Counted from the first letter of the stretch, positions 35,030-44,259 are shown. The stretch: DNA of 57,274 nucleotides from an uncultured Bacteroidales bacterium (GCA_947177525.1 CAMWUW010000007.1:1-57274); one strand, 5' to 3'. A program made the numbers and translations. The notes: generated from the letters alone by a model not told the origin.

Positions 35030-37255
35030 ATGAAAAAGACATTTTTGGTGCCGCTTGCCGGTGCCGTCCTCCTGGCTTCATGCGGCCAGGCAGGCAATGG
35101 AAATGCAGGTCCGGTCTATCTTGATGAGGACATGCCTTTGGAGGAACGCGTCGAAGATGCGCTCTCGCGTATGACGCTTGAGGAGAAAGTCGGGGTTCTG
35201 CATGCGCAGTCGAAATTTTCTTCCGCGGGTGTTCCGCGCCTGGGCATTCCTGAACTGTGGTGCACAGACGGCCCGCACGGAATCCGTCCTGAGGTGCTTT
35301 GGGACGAGTGGAACCAGGCAGGCTGGACAAATGACTCATGTGTGGCCTTTCCTGCACTGACCTGCCTTGCCGCAACATGGAATGAGGACATGTCTGCCCT
35401 GTACGGCAAGTCCATCGGTGAAGAGGCACGCTACCGTGAAAAGGATGTCCTGCTCGGGCCGGGAGTGAATATCTACCGCACTCCTTTGAACGGACGTAAT
35501 TTTGAGTATATGGGTGAGGACCCTTATCTCGCGTCGAAGATGGTCGTTCCGTATGTGCAGCAGGTGCAGGAAAACGGAGTGGCAGTCTGCGTGAAGCATT
35601 TTGCCCTTAACAACCAGGAGGCAAAAAGGCATGAGTATGATGCAGTTGTGGATGACAGGACTCTGCATGAGATATATCTTCCGGCTTTCAAGGCCGCCGT
35701 ACAGGAAGGCGGTGCATGGTCTGTGATGGGTGCATACAATCTGTATCGCGGGCAGCACCTGTGCCATAACGAATACATGCTGAACGGTATTCTCAAGGGT
35801 GACTGGGGCTTTGACGGAGCAGTGATTTCTGACTGGGGAGGAACCCATGACACTGCCGAGGCCATCACGAACGGTCTTGACCTGGAGTTCGGTACATGGA
35901 CCAATGGTCTTAGCGGAGCAGCTTCAAACACTTATGATTCATATTATCTTGCTGATCCGTACCTCGCTGCACTGCGCTCCGGAGAGGCTTCGGCTGATGT
36001 GCTTGACGACAAGGTGCGCCGTGTGCTCAGGCTTATTTTCAGGACAGCCATGAATACCCGCAAGCCTTTCGGGTCGCTCTGTTCCCCGGAACATTATGAG
36101 GCGGCCCGCCGTATTGCCGGCGAGGGCATCGTGCTTCTGAAAAATGACGGGGGAGTGCTTCCTCTGGACCTCTCTTCTGCCGGCCGTATCGCCGTGATAG
36201 GTGAGAATGCCATAAAGATGATGACTGTCGGCGGAGGTTCGTCTTCTCTGAAGGTGCAGCATGAGTGCACTCCGCTTGAGGGTATCCTCGCTGCGGCAGA
36301 CGGAAAGGCGGAGATTGTATACGAGAGGGGATATGTCGGTGATGTGTCTGGCAGATACAATGGTGTAGTGACCGGACAGGATCTTTCTGAGAGCCGTTCG
36401 GAGCAGCAGCTTATCGATGATGCAGTGGCACTGGCTTCTGCCTCCGATGCCGTGATTTTTGTCGGAGGACTCAACAAGTCGGTCCATCAGGACTGCGAGG
36501 ATTCCGACCGCTATGGCCTTGGGCTTCCGTATGCACAGGACAAGGTGATATCAGCCTTGGCAAAGGTTAATCCGAATCTGGTGGTCGTGATTGTTTCCGG
36601 CAATGCCGTGGCCATGCCTTGGGCCGATGAGGTCAATGGAATTGTTGAGGCATGGTTCGGAGGTTCTCAGGCCGGTCATGCTTTGGCTGACGTGCTTTTC
36701 GGCAAGGTGAACCCTTCGGGAAAACTTCCTTTCACGTTTCCTGAAAAGCTGGAGGACAACGGTGCGCATGCCCTTGGAGCGTATGACCCGGAGTCGGACA
36801 CTGCTGAGTATAAGGAAGGAATTTATGTAGGGTACCGCTGGGCTGACAAGATGCAGGTGAAGCCTCTCTTTGCGTTCGGACATGGCCTGAGCTACACTGA
36901 TTTCAGCTATGGCGGTGCAAAGTGCTCAAAATCCGTGGTGCGTTCCGGTGCTGATATACAGGTGTCAGTTGATGTTACGAATATCGGCCAGGTTGCAGGA
37001 AAGGAGGTCGTGCAGCTCTATATCGGTGATGATGAGTCATCTGTGGATCGTCCGGTGAGGGAACTCAAGGGTTTCCGCAAGGTGGAGCTTGAGCCGGGTG
37101 AAACGAAGACCGTTACCTTTACCGTTACTCCGGACATGCTGAAGTTCTATGACACGGCTTCAGGCGGCTGGATACTTGAGCCGGGCAGGTTCACTGTCTA
37201 TGTCGGCTCTTCTTCAACGGATATACGGACGACGGACCGTTTTGAGGTCCGGTAA
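35030..37255 (+). CDS. GH3 beta-glucosidase
   Basis: The 741-residue enzyme begins MKKTFLVPLAGAVLLASC with a lipobox. An ATG two codons earlier (35024) is equally possible. Domains are the GH3 barrel (HGIRPEVLWDE, VCVKHFALNNQE, nucleophile Asp in AVISDWGGTHD), the GH3 C-terminal sandwich with LLKNDGGVLPLD and FGHGLSYTDFSY, and a fibronectin III-like tail (VQLYIGDDESSVDRPVRELKGF). It hydrolyses terminal beta-glucosides of oligosaccharides. In the glucan locus its role is to trim imported or periplasmic gluco-oligosaccharides released by GH30. It is the last gene of that locus. Confidence 0.93.
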   Translation: MKKTFLVPLAGAVLLASCGQAGNGNAGPVYLDEDMPLEERVEDALSRMTLEEKVGVLHAQSKFSSAGVPRLGIPELWCTDGPHGIRPEVLWDEWNQAGWTNDSCVAFPALTCLAATWNEDMSALYGKSIGEEARYREKDVLLGPGVNIYRTPLNGRNFEYMGEDPYLASKMVVPYVQQVQENGVAVCVKHFALNNQEAKRHEYDAVVDDRTLHEIYLPAFKAAVQEGGAWSVMGAYNLYRGQHLCHNEYMLNGILKGDWGFDGAVISDWGGTHDTAEAITNGLDLEFGTWTNGLSGAASNTYDSYYLADPYLAALRSGEASADVLDDKVRRVLRLIFRTAMNTRKPFGSLCSPEHYEAARRIAGEGIVLLKNDGGVLPLDLSSAGRIAVIGENAIKMMTVGGGSSSLKVQHECTPLEGILAAADGKAEIVYERGYVGDVSGRYNGVVTGQDLSESRSEQQLIDDAVALASASDAVIFVGGLNKSVHQDCEDSDRYGLGLPYAQDKVISALAKVNPNLVVVIVSGNAVAMPWADEVNGIVEAWFGGSQAGHALADVLFGKVNPSGKLPFTFPEKLEDNGAHALGAYDPESDTAEYKEGIYVGYRWADKMQVKPLFAFGHGLSYTDFSYGGAKCSKSVVRSGADIQVSVDVTNIGQVAGKEVVQLYIGDDESSVDRPVRELKGFRKVELEPGETKTVTFTVTPDMLKFYDTASGGWILEPGRFTVYVGSSSTDIRTTDRFEVR

Positions 37256-37308
37256 GATTTGCGCTCAGATCGGTGAGGTGCCTGATGGCGAAGCGGGCCG
37301 TAATCGGG

Positions 37309-37339
37309 TTGTCTGATAAAAAATAATCAATTATATTTG
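37309..37339 (+). promoter_or_regulatory. hipBA promoter
   Basis: TTG (37309-37311), a 20-base spacer and TATATTTG (37332-37339) fit the phylum promoter, 53 bases ahead of the antitoxin-like gene's ATG. Confidence 0.6.
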
Positions 37340-37382
37340 CCATATTATAGTATGTCTTATCCGGGGTTGTTCCCGATATTCA

Positions 37383-37394
37383 ATAACATGTTAT
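37383..37394. promoter_or_regulatory. Palindrome overlapping the hipB start codon (candidate operator)
   Basis: ATAACATGTTAT is a perfect 12-base palindrome whose right end runs into the ATG at 37393. HipB-type proteins bind palindromes in their own promoters, so this is a candidate autorepression site. Confidence 0.45.
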
Positions 37395-37704
37395 GGAATA
37401 TACGCTTGATATTTATTCGAGACAGCCAGAGCGGCTTATGGAGCTTATGGCAAGGAACTGCAAAGCAAGGCGGCTTGAAAAGGGATATAGCAGACGGACA
37501 TTTTCGGAAATGACGGGGATACCTGCCCCGACTTTAGAGAGGTTTGAGAAAACCGGCAAAATTTCATTTGAGTCTTTTTGCAAGATAGTAGTGGAATTTG
37601 GTTATTTCAACGAGATGTCCGTCATCCTTTCAAAACCGAAATTCACCACCGGCGCAGAGCTCGAAATCATAAACAGAAACAAAAATCGGCAGAAAGGAAG
37701 ATGA
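37393..37704 (+). CDS. HipB-like XRE-family antitoxin/regulator
   Basis: The 103-residue protein carries a helix-turn-helix of the XRE type (LEKGYSRRTFSEMTGIPAPTLERFEKTGKIS) at residues 27-60 and a basic tail ending NRNKNRQKGR. Its stop codon overlaps the ATG of the HipA-like kinase gene (ATGA), so the pair is translationally coupled, as in hipBA systems. It should bind DNA as a repressor of its own operon and neutralise the kinase. The palindrome at 37383-37394 is a likely site. Confidence 0.83.
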   Translation: MEYTLDIYSRQPERLMELMARNCKARRLEKGYSRRTFSEMTGIPAPTLERFEKTGKISFESFCKIVVEFGYFNEMSVILSKPKFTTGAELEIINRNKNRQKGR

Positions 37705-38825
37705 TTCCGCAAATGAACAAGATAAAGGTCTTTCATAATGATGACTTTGCCGGTACCCTTCAGATGACTCCTGACGGGAAAGGCTGTGTGTTCGGATATG
37801 CCCCGGAATGGTTGCGGAATGGATTTTCACTTTCTCCAATCGAGCTTCCCCTCACTTCTCAGCTGCTTTATTCGGAACCGGAAAAATTCGACGGAAATTT
37901 TGCCCTGTTTGAAGACAGCATGCCGGACGGCTATGGTCTGTATCTTCTTGACAAGATGCTTATGAGGGAGGGATTCAGGCTTAGAAATCTTACACCTTTG
38001 CAGCGTCTGGCCATAATAGGACGCTCCGGCATGGGGGCGCTAAGATATGAGCCGGCTGCTGAAATCAGTAAAATTACTGTCGGAGCGGGTCTGGATGAAC
38101 TGGATGAAATCCAGATGAAAGCATTGGAGATTCTTTCCGAAAAAGGAGAGGGGGATGAGGATGTGCTTTATTTCAACAGCGGAAATTCAGGTGGCGCAAG
38201 GCCAAAGATTCTTATGGCAGATGATGACGGGCGGCATTGGCTTGTCAAATTCCGCCATACCTATGATTCCGTCCGTATAGGCAGGGAGGAGTATCTGTAT
38301 ATGGAGACTGCCGGGAAGTGCGGTATTGACATTCCGTGCATAAGGCTTCTGAACGGACGTTATTTTGCGATAGAAAGATTCGATATCAGAAATGGCAAGG
38401 GGGTTCATACCGTCACAGCTGCCGCGTTGATGAAAACTGATTTCCGTAATCAGATTACCGATTATACCAACCTGCTTGCCCTTACCGGCTATCTTACTCA
38501 GGACCCGGCTCAAGTGGAGGAGATGTATCGCAGGATGGTATTCAATCTGGTATGTGACAACAAGGATGACCATGCCAAGAATTTCAGCTTCCAATGCTGT
38601 GACGGAATCTGGAGGCTTGCCCCGGCGTATGACATCACATATTCTCCGGATGGCTCAGGCGGACAGCATGCCACTTCATTGTTCTATGACGGAAATCCGG
38701 GCAGGGACCTTGTCATTAAGGCTGGTGTTCAAATCCGGATTCCTCAAAAGAGATGTGAGGAAATCATAAATGTAATAGAGGAGATCTGCAGTGAAAGCCT
38801 GCCTGTTTTCAGAAAACTTCAGTAG
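37701..38825 (+). CDS. HipA-like Ser/Thr kinase toxin
   Basis: The 374-residue protein contains both HipA parts. The N-terminal coupling subdomain includes MPDGYGLYLLDKML. The glycine-rich loop GNSGGARPKI has the serine used for autophosphorylation in HipA. Then come the catalytic-loop equivalent CDNKDDHAKNFSF and the metal-binding APAYDI. HipA kinases phosphorylate tRNA-charging enzymes or other proteins and slow growth. The target here is unknown. The start at 37701 overlaps the upstream stop. The long in-frame extension from 37578 runs through the hipB gene and is not used. All key residues appear intact, so it is likely active. Confidence 0.87.
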   Translation: MIPQMNKIKVFHNDDFAGTLQMTPDGKGCVFGYAPEWLRNGFSLSPIELPLTSQLLYSEPEKFDGNFALFEDSMPDGYGLYLLDKMLMREGFRLRNLTPLQRLAIIGRSGMGALRYEPAAEISKITVGAGLDELDEIQMKALEILSEKGEGDEDVLYFNSGNSGGARPKILMADDDGRHWLVKFRHTYDSVRIGREEYLYMETAGKCGIDIPCIRLLNGRYFAIERFDIRNGKGVHTVTAAALMKTDFRNQITDYTNLLALTGYLTQDPAQVEEMYRRMVFNLVCDNKDDHAKNFSFQCCDGIWRLAPAYDITYSPDGSGGQHATSLFYDGNPGRDLVIKAGVQIRIPQKRCEEIINVIEEICSESLPVFRKLQ

Positions 38826-38851
38826 GCATCCGTTGCCCGGCAGGGCCGTTC

Positions 38852-39391
38852 TCATTTGCCGAGATAATCTTTGAGTGATTGGCGGAGAAGCTTGAGGGCA
38901 CGCTGGATTTCAGACGTTACTTTGCGGCGGGATATATTGAATCTCGCCGCAATTTGTTGATATGTCATGTCATCTTCCCGGCTTGCCAAAAAAATCTCTT
39001 TTGTCAGCTTCGGCATTCTGATAAGCTCCCTGCTGAAGATTTTCATGATTTCCTCCCTGTAGAGCTTTTCCGACAGCCCGCTGTCCGACAATGAGGCAAG
39101 TCCGGTCTCTATCCTCCACCTTGCGGCGTCGGACAGTTCATTCTTTGCTTTGATGAGAGTCTGCTGTTTCCTGAGGTAGGAAATGCACCTGGCACGGACG
39201 CATGTATACAGGTAGCCCTTGATATTGTCTTCTCCCTCTATCGTCTCGCGGTGCTCCCAAAGATACATGAAACTGTCAGTAACAATGTCCTTTGCGGCAT
39301 CAGAGTCGTTGATATAGGAAAAGGCAATATTCTCGAACATGCTCCTGCACTCGAGAAAAAGTATCCCGAAAGCCTCAGCTGTCAACTGCAT
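38852..39391 (-). CDS. ECF-type RNA polymerase sigma factor
   Basis: The 179-residue protein is an extracytoplasmic-function sigma-70 factor. Region 2 (about 10-75) carries IAFSYINDSDAAKDIVTDSFMYLWEHR. Region 4 (about 125-175) carries EIFLASREDDMTYQQIAARFNISRRKVTSEIQ, with a helix-turn-helix. It should work with the FecR-type anti-sigma at 47791-48858 and the STN-bearing SusC to switch on the minus-strand locus. Its placement is odd: it lies downstream of the locus, after a strong terminator, with its own promoter at 39468-39475 and not ahead of fecR. It ends 26 bases from the convergent hipA gene. Confidence 0.9.
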   Translation of the reverse strand: MQLTAEAFGILFLECRSMFENIAFSYINDSDAAKDIVTDSFMYLWEHRETIEGEDNIKGYLYTCVRARCISYLRKQQTLIKAKNELSDAARWRIETGLASLSDSGLSEKLYREEIMKIFSRELIRMPKLTKEIFLASREDDMTYQQIAARFNISRRKVTSEIQRALKLLRQSLKDYLGK

Positions 39392-39467
39392 GATTCCAGA
39401 TTATAATATTTATCTGCACTGCCAGAAATCGTTTTTCAAAAGGCCGTCTCCGGCTGTCGTGAAAGTG

Positions 39468-39475
39468 CAAATTTA
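39468..39475 (-). promoter_or_regulatory. ECF sigma gene promoter -7 box
   Basis: Minus-strand TAAATTTG lies about 76 bases ahead of the sigma gene ATG and just past the locus terminator. No clear -33 TTTG is visible. Confidence 0.5.
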
Positions 39476-39483
39476 TAAAACTT

Positions 39484-39536
39484 TAAAAAAAGGAAAGGGC
39501 CGGGTCCCCTTCTGCAGGGTCCCGGCACGGCTTTCC
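39484..39536 (-). terminator. Terminator of the second SusC/SusD locus
   Basis: Nested arms GGAAAG/CTTTCC and GCCGGGTCCC/GGGTCCCGGC (one T-T mismatch) form a long hairpin at 39492-39536. Read on the minus strand it is followed by a TTTTTTTAAAG U-tract. It lies 20 bases past the last gene of the locus and ahead of the sigma gene. Confidence 0.82.
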
Positions 39537-39556
39537 GAAGATTTATGAAATGATGT

Positions 39557-40699
39557 CTACAGCCATTTGGTGTCCATCATTGTCGGATTAGATGAAGCTC
39601 CAATTGCATCATATCCGTGGCCTGTCTCGTCAGGTACACGGTTTCCGCTGCCGTTGGCTTCCCATCTGTTCATTCTCCAGTAGGCGAGCAGCCCGTCTGA
39701 TGAGGGGTCGACATAGTTCATGTTGTTGGCTATCTCGGACTGGCTCAGTGCTCTCGTCCATACCCTCACCTCAGCTACATATCCGTAGAGGTAGCGGCCT
39801 CCGCCGTATGACGCACCGATCTGGAAGCCACCTGAGTTGTTGCTTGTCAGGTCAATGGTCTCGCCTGCGGTCTGGGCTCCTGTCACATACTGTCCGTCAA
39901 TATAGATGTCCCATGTAGAGCCTGTCCATACCGCAGCGATGTGATACCATTTGCCTGTCTCGCAGAGCCTGTCCGTAGCGGCCGGCTGATACGAGTCATG
40001 GCATATCTGTACACAGTTATTAGGAATCTTCACGTCTCCGAAACGTACTCCGCAGACTCCCTCGATACCCATGATTGAGCTGATGTAAGGGTCGCTTGAC
40101 TGGAAGCGGTCCACATATACCCTTGATTCGAGAGTGACCTGTGCAAGCGCTGCAAGATTGGCGTCCTCCTGGAATGAAGGCACAGTGTATTTGTTGCTTC
40201 CGAGATAGATGGCCTTGCTTATCACAGGAGTCTTCAGCACGATGAAGAGTGTCCTTGAAGGCTCAAGTACCTGCATGGCGCTCACAGACTTGATGCTGAC
40301 AGGGATGCAGTATGTCACTCCTTCAGAGAAGTTTTCCATGGTTGTGACTGTCACGTCAACCGCGTCAGACATGTTGTGTCCGGCATGGATTGACGTTGAC
40401 CATGAGCTCATCTCGAAACTGCCCTCCGGTGCCATCTGGTAATTCTTTCCGTATTTCTTGTTGAAAGACTCCAGCATGTCCGGGCGAATTTCCAGCTCGA
40501 TGGTTATATCCTCTTTGGCCTTTACGGAAGACTGCACTGTGAATGATGTCCCGTCAGGCGGTGTGTCAATTGTTATTGTCTTGTCCGGAGTGCTTTGGGC
40601 GTCCGTCATGAAAATGGCATCGTATGGCTCGACAGGATTGACACATCCTGCTGCAAGTGCTGCAGATGCCATGAATATGATTGAATTCTTAAGTTTCAT
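39557..40699 (-). CDS. DUF1735 plus LamG-like lipoprotein (glycan binding)
   Basis: The 380-residue lipoprotein has a signal ending LAAGC (residues 15-19). A DUF1735 (BT_3987-like) domain spans about 35-150. A LamG/concanavalin-like jelly roll spans about 165-375, with GKWYHIAAVWTGSTWDIYIDGQ, YLYGYVAEVRVWTRALSQSEI and GLLAYWRMN, a layout used by surface glycan-binding proteins. No catalytic residues are visible. It starts 20 bases after the GH18 gene on the same strand and is the last gene of the operon. By position it probably helps capture the glycan cut by the GH18 enzyme. Confidence 0.83.
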   Translation of the reverse strand: MKLKNSIIFMASAALAAGCVNPVEPYDAIFMTDAQSTPDKTITIDTPPDGTSFTVQSSVKAKEDITIELEIRPDMLESFNKKYGKNYQMAPEGSFEMSSWSTSIHAGHNMSDAVDVTVTTMENFSEGVTYCIPVSIKSVSAMQVLEPSRTLFIVLKTPVISKAIYLGSNKYTVPSFQEDANLAALAQVTLESRVYVDRFQSSDPYISSIMGIEGVCGVRFGDVKIPNNCVQICHDSYQPAATDRLCETGKWYHIAAVWTGSTWDIYIDGQYVTGAQTAGETIDLTSNNSGGFQIGASYGGGRYLYGYVAEVRVWTRALSQSEIANNMNYVDPSSDGLLAYWRMNRWEANGSGNRVPDETGHGYDAIGASSNPTMMDTKWL

Positions 40700-40719
40700 A
40701 TTATTGTCTTATGATTAAG

Positions 40720-42639
40720 TTAGTTGGCAGGGCCGTAGATTTCGGCTTCGTTCATACTTGTGTATCCTGTGACTTTTCCTACCATCACGCGGATATAGCG
40801 CGCCTTTACAGTCTTTGTGAACTGGAAAATCTTCCAGTTGTCATTGACCTTAGGCACGAAGGTCTCTCCTCCCATCAGGCTTGACCAGTTCTTTCCGTCT
40901 GTGCTGTAGAGGAAATCAAGGATTTCAGGGTTGGAGTCTGTATAATATATATGCCAGCGGAATCCGTTGATGTCATATACCTTGTCCATCTCGATGACGA
41001 AGTTTCCGCCGTTGCCCCATGAATAGCTTGCGGATGCAGCATACCAGCAGTTGCTGTCCAAAAGGCCGTCGAACATCCTCGCTTTCTGGGCATCGCTGTC
41101 GAGGTTCCATACTCCGTTGGCCCCCTCCATGTTTTCTCCCTGCCAGCAATTGATTGTCCAGTCTGCAGTAGGCTCTATCTTGGTGCCTGTCAGTGCGGTA
41201 GCCTCCAAATCCATTCCGAGCTGGTTGATTCTTGCAAGCACATATTTCACGAGTTTGCCGCCTTCCGGCTGATATATGCTCTCTTCCGGGAATTCCACTA
41301 CAAGCGGAATCAGGTAGTCACCGAGTCCGAGCCCCTTAGGATCGAAGCCGATTTTTACAGCCTCTGACGTCATGGTGCCTTCAGCCGCCGTTATCGGAGC
41401 CAGAGTGACCCTTGAAGCCTCTGCCGCGATGTATTCAGTACCGTTTTTCTTGTTGTATTCATCAACGAGTGACTCGTCAAGCACAATGTTGAAGGAAACA
41501 TCCTCTGAAAGCGGCCTTGAAAAATTCAGTGCCACGCTGATGTTCATTTCTCCTGAGACGGAACCGTCATCCTCAAGCATGAAATTAGCCTTTTCAAGAG
41601 CGGAAGATGTCAGTGAGCAAGTCATATAGCCTCCGGCAGGGTTGGCGTCCTGAATGGCTCTGCGCATAAACTTGTAAGGCATGTCGGAATGGGCATATTC
41701 ATATTCCATGTGATAGGCTCCGAATCCTCCGGCAAAGCCCTGTGTCGGGTTGAACCTGGCCATTCCAAGGAGAGAGTTCACTCTCTGTCCGTCACGGCAC
41801 GTATGATTTACTCCGCCGTTTTTCCAATATGACTCGAAATTCTCGGCAAAAATGTACTGTTCCGGCTTCCAGCCCACATTATATGCGTTGTTGAAGCGGT
41901 TCTGCAGGTCTGAGTATCCGCTTGAAGCGTATGCCTGTACGATTCCGTAGTCAAAAAGCTCGGCATATTCTCCGCGCACTGCGTATGGAACTCCGTCTAT
42001 CATGAACAGCCTGCCTGTGCCTGACTTTGGGCCTACATATTTGCTCATTGCCAGAAGGGTCCTGTTGAAAAGGTCCGGTGCCGGATTGCCTACCAGCGGG
42101 CCTGAGGCGCCGAATCCAGGCTCATAGTCGATGTCAATGCCGTCATAATTATATTTTACGATTGAATCCTGGCAATATGCTTTTGCAAAAGCCTCTATGC
42201 ACCTGTCCTGCTCTTCCGCAGACACGTTTGGCCAGCCTTCACACTGGAACGGCTTTGGAAGGTCGTCAAGGAAAATGGTGTAAGTCACCTTGGTTCCTTT
42301 CACTTTCTGTACAAATTCCTTGTCGGCAATCTGGTCGGGAGTGAGGTCGTACCACTGGCTCCAGATTGATATGATGTCCATTGAGTCCGGTGCACTCACG
42401 AGACGGGTCTGGTATGAAGCTCCGTTTCCGGTCCATGAACCGTACCATCCGAAGGCAACCTTGTGCTTTGTCTGTTTGTATGCGCGCAAAGCCTGGTAGT
42501 ATGCGTCGTCCCTGAGAATCGGTGACTGCTGGTCCGGGTGCTGGGTAATTACGCGCTCAGGCGTGATCCAGTCTGAGCATCCGGCAAAGACAAAGCCTGT
42601 CAGAATGCTTAATATTGAATATTTTATGATTTTATTCAT
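40720..42639 (-). CDS. GH18 endo-beta-N-acetylglucosaminidase-like lipoprotein
   Basis: The 639-residue lipoprotein has a signal with lipobox VFAGC. A GH18 barrel at about 55-340 carries the catalytic DxxDxDxE motif as YDGIDIDYEPG, and the acid Glu is intact. A DUF1735-type domain (about 345-450) and a C-terminal F5/8 discoidin-like domain (WNLDSDAQKARMFDGLLDSNCWY onward) follow. The family and architecture match the BT3987-type endoglycosidases that cleave the chitobiose core of high-mannose N-glycans. The exact glycan is inferred. It lies between the SusD and DUF1735/LamG genes in one operon, with surface placement expected. Confidence 0.86.
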   Translation of the reverse strand: MNKIIKYSILSILTGFVFAGCSDWITPERVITQHPDQQSPILRDDAYYQALRAYKQTKHKVAFGWYGSWTGNGASYQTRLVSAPDSMDIISIWSQWYDLTPDQIADKEFVQKVKGTKVTYTIFLDDLPKPFQCEGWPNVSAEEQDRCIEAFAKAYCQDSIVKYNYDGIDIDYEPGFGASGPLVGNPAPDLFNRTLLAMSKYVGPKSGTGRLFMIDGVPYAVRGEYAELFDYGIVQAYASSGYSDLQNRFNNAYNVGWKPEQYIFAENFESYWKNGGVNHTCRDGQRVNSLLGMARFNPTQGFAGGFGAYHMEYEYAHSDMPYKFMRRAIQDANPAGGYMTCSLTSSALEKANFMLEDDGSVSGEMNISVALNFSRPLSEDVSFNIVLDESLVDEYNKKNGTEYIAAEASRVTLAPITAAEGTMTSEAVKIGFDPKGLGLGDYLIPLVVEFPEESIYQPEGGKLVKYVLARINQLGMDLEATALTGTKIEPTADWTINCWQGENMEGANGVWNLDSDAQKARMFDGLLDSNCWYAASASYSWGNGGNFVIEMDKVYDINGFRWHIYYTDSNPEILDFLYSTDGKNWSSLMGGETFVPKVNDNWKIFQFTKTVKARYIRVMVGKVTGYTSMNEAEIYGPAN

Positions 42640-42663
42640 ATTGTTCAGTTGTCTTTATTTTTG

Positions 42664-44241
42664 TTATTTCTTGTCCCACCAGAGTTTGGTGTCTCCTGTG
42701 TCCGGTCCCGAGAGAAGACCGGTGGCCTCTGAAACTGCAGGACCGTTGTTCGCATATTCCGAACGCGGGAAAGTCATTCTCCGTATCTGTGTTTCTGTGC
42801 TGACTTTGCCGCCGCTCATGTTGTTTACAATCGGGATTACCTTAGGATAGCCTGTGCGCCTGAACTCTGACCATGCCTCCTGTCCGTTAGGGAACATTGC
42901 AATATACTTCTGAGTGATTATACGCTCCAGTTTGGCTTCACGGCCTGCGGATTCGTCCCATTTCGGAGTGATTGACGATGGCTGTCCGGCAGAGTTCTTT
43001 GTTGAGCTGGTGTTCTTGTCGTCAAATGCGGCAGGGGTCTTCGTGCTGTTCATGTAAGTCGCAGCATCTGAAGAGCTGACTCCGTTTTCTGCAAATGACA
43101 ATTCTATTCCGGCTTCATAGAAAGTCTTGTCGTCGCCTCCCATCTCCCAGCCGAGCATTGCTCCTTCTGCACGCAGGAATGAAACCTCAGAGGCGAGCAT
43201 CCATACCACAGGGGTATTCTTGGCTACATTAGGTACGGAGAGCGGCTTGTAATTGTCCTTGAGCATTGCGCGCAGACCGCAGCGGATTCCGTGGTATCCG
43301 CCTCCATCCACGGTAGCCTCCTTGAAATACTTCGGAAGACGCGGATCTTCGTATCCGTTCATGTATGCGTCAATCGTAGCTCCCATGCGGGTGTCTGTAT
43401 ATGCATTCCATACTTCCTCAAGAGGGTTGAACACCTGCATTGTTCCTGAGCTCTTGAGCCATGCACCGTCTGTGGACTTTGTCATGACGCCGTCTGCCAC
43501 GGCTTCTTCTGCATACTGCTGTGCCAGGGCCGGCTCAACGAAACGTATGCGCATTGCCATGCGGAGCTTCACTGAGTTTGCCAGCTTGAGCCATGCAGAG
43601 TAGCTTCCCTGGTAAACCAGGTCTACGGAATAAAGAGGAGGTCTTGCAGATGAGCCTGCAGATGCCGCCGCGTATGCCTTGAGTACATCAATTGCTGCGT
43701 CAAGGTCTGTGAAAAGGCTTTTGTAAACGGTTTCCTGTGAATCATACGGGCTTACATCCTCACCGAAATGGGTGAACGGAACAGGGCCGTAGATGTCGGT
43801 CACGCGCTGGATTGCCATTACTTTGATGACTTCTGCAATGGCGAATGAAGCCTCGTCAATCTGGTCGTTTGCAAATGCGTATTTGAGGTTGAGCCATGCC
43901 GGCATAACCTTGGTGAAAGCCACTGAAAACGGATAATTGTTGTAGTCTGTTCCGTCCAGGTCGTAGGTCGCGGTGTATGAGCCTCCGTTGAATGCCTGGG
44001 TTGCTCCAAGATAGCCGGCAAATGAGTCTCCCATCAGGTTGCATGCACGCTGGAATTCGTTTGCTCCCTCATCGCTGCACGGGATGACCGCATCCATTTC
44101 CATTGTGGTAATGTATGATTTCATGTCGACCACCTGGGCTGCATCGGGATTCGTGTTGAAATCCTCGAAATTTTTTGTGCAGGACGAAAGAGCCATTGAG
44201 AAAATGGCTGCAGCCGCTCCTGCCTTGATATATGTTTTCAT
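42664..44241 (-). CDS. SusD/RagB family lipoprotein of the N-glycan-type locus
   Basis: The 525-residue lipoprotein starts MKTYIKAGAAAAIFSMALSSC with an LSSC lipobox. It is of the SusD-like_2 type: NFEDFNTNPDAAQ at the start, LNLKYAFANDQIDEASFAIAEVIK, the W-rich binding loop, and VWMLASEVSFLRAEGAMLGW. It partners the SusC directly upstream (gap of about 18 bases). The upstream ATG at 44247 adds two residues. Confidence 0.93.
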   Translation of the reverse strand: MKTYIKAGAAAAIFSMALSSCTKNFEDFNTNPDAAQVVDMKSYITTMEMDAVIPCSDEGANEFQRACNLMGDSFAGYLGATQAFNGGSYTATYDLDGTDYNNYPFSVAFTKVMPAWLNLKYAFANDQIDEASFAIAEVIKVMAIQRVTDIYGPVPFTHFGEDVSPYDSQETVYKSLFTDLDAAIDVLKAYAAASAGSSARPPLYSVDLVYQGSYSAWLKLANSVKLRMAMRIRFVEPALAQQYAEEAVADGVMTKSTDGAWLKSSGTMQVFNPLEEVWNAYTDTRMGATIDAYMNGYEDPRLPKYFKEATVDGGGYHGIRCGLRAMLKDNYKPLSVPNVAKNTPVVWMLASEVSFLRAEGAMLGWEMGGDDKTFYEAGIELSFAENGVSSSDAATYMNSTKTPAAFDDKNTSSTKNSAGQPSSITPKWDESAGREAKLERIITQKYIAMFPNGQEAWSEFRRTGYPKVIPIVNNMSGGKVSTETQIRRMTFPRSEYANNGPAVSEATGLLSGPDTGDTKLWWDKK

Positions 44242-44259
44242 TGTCATTGGTCTGAGTTT

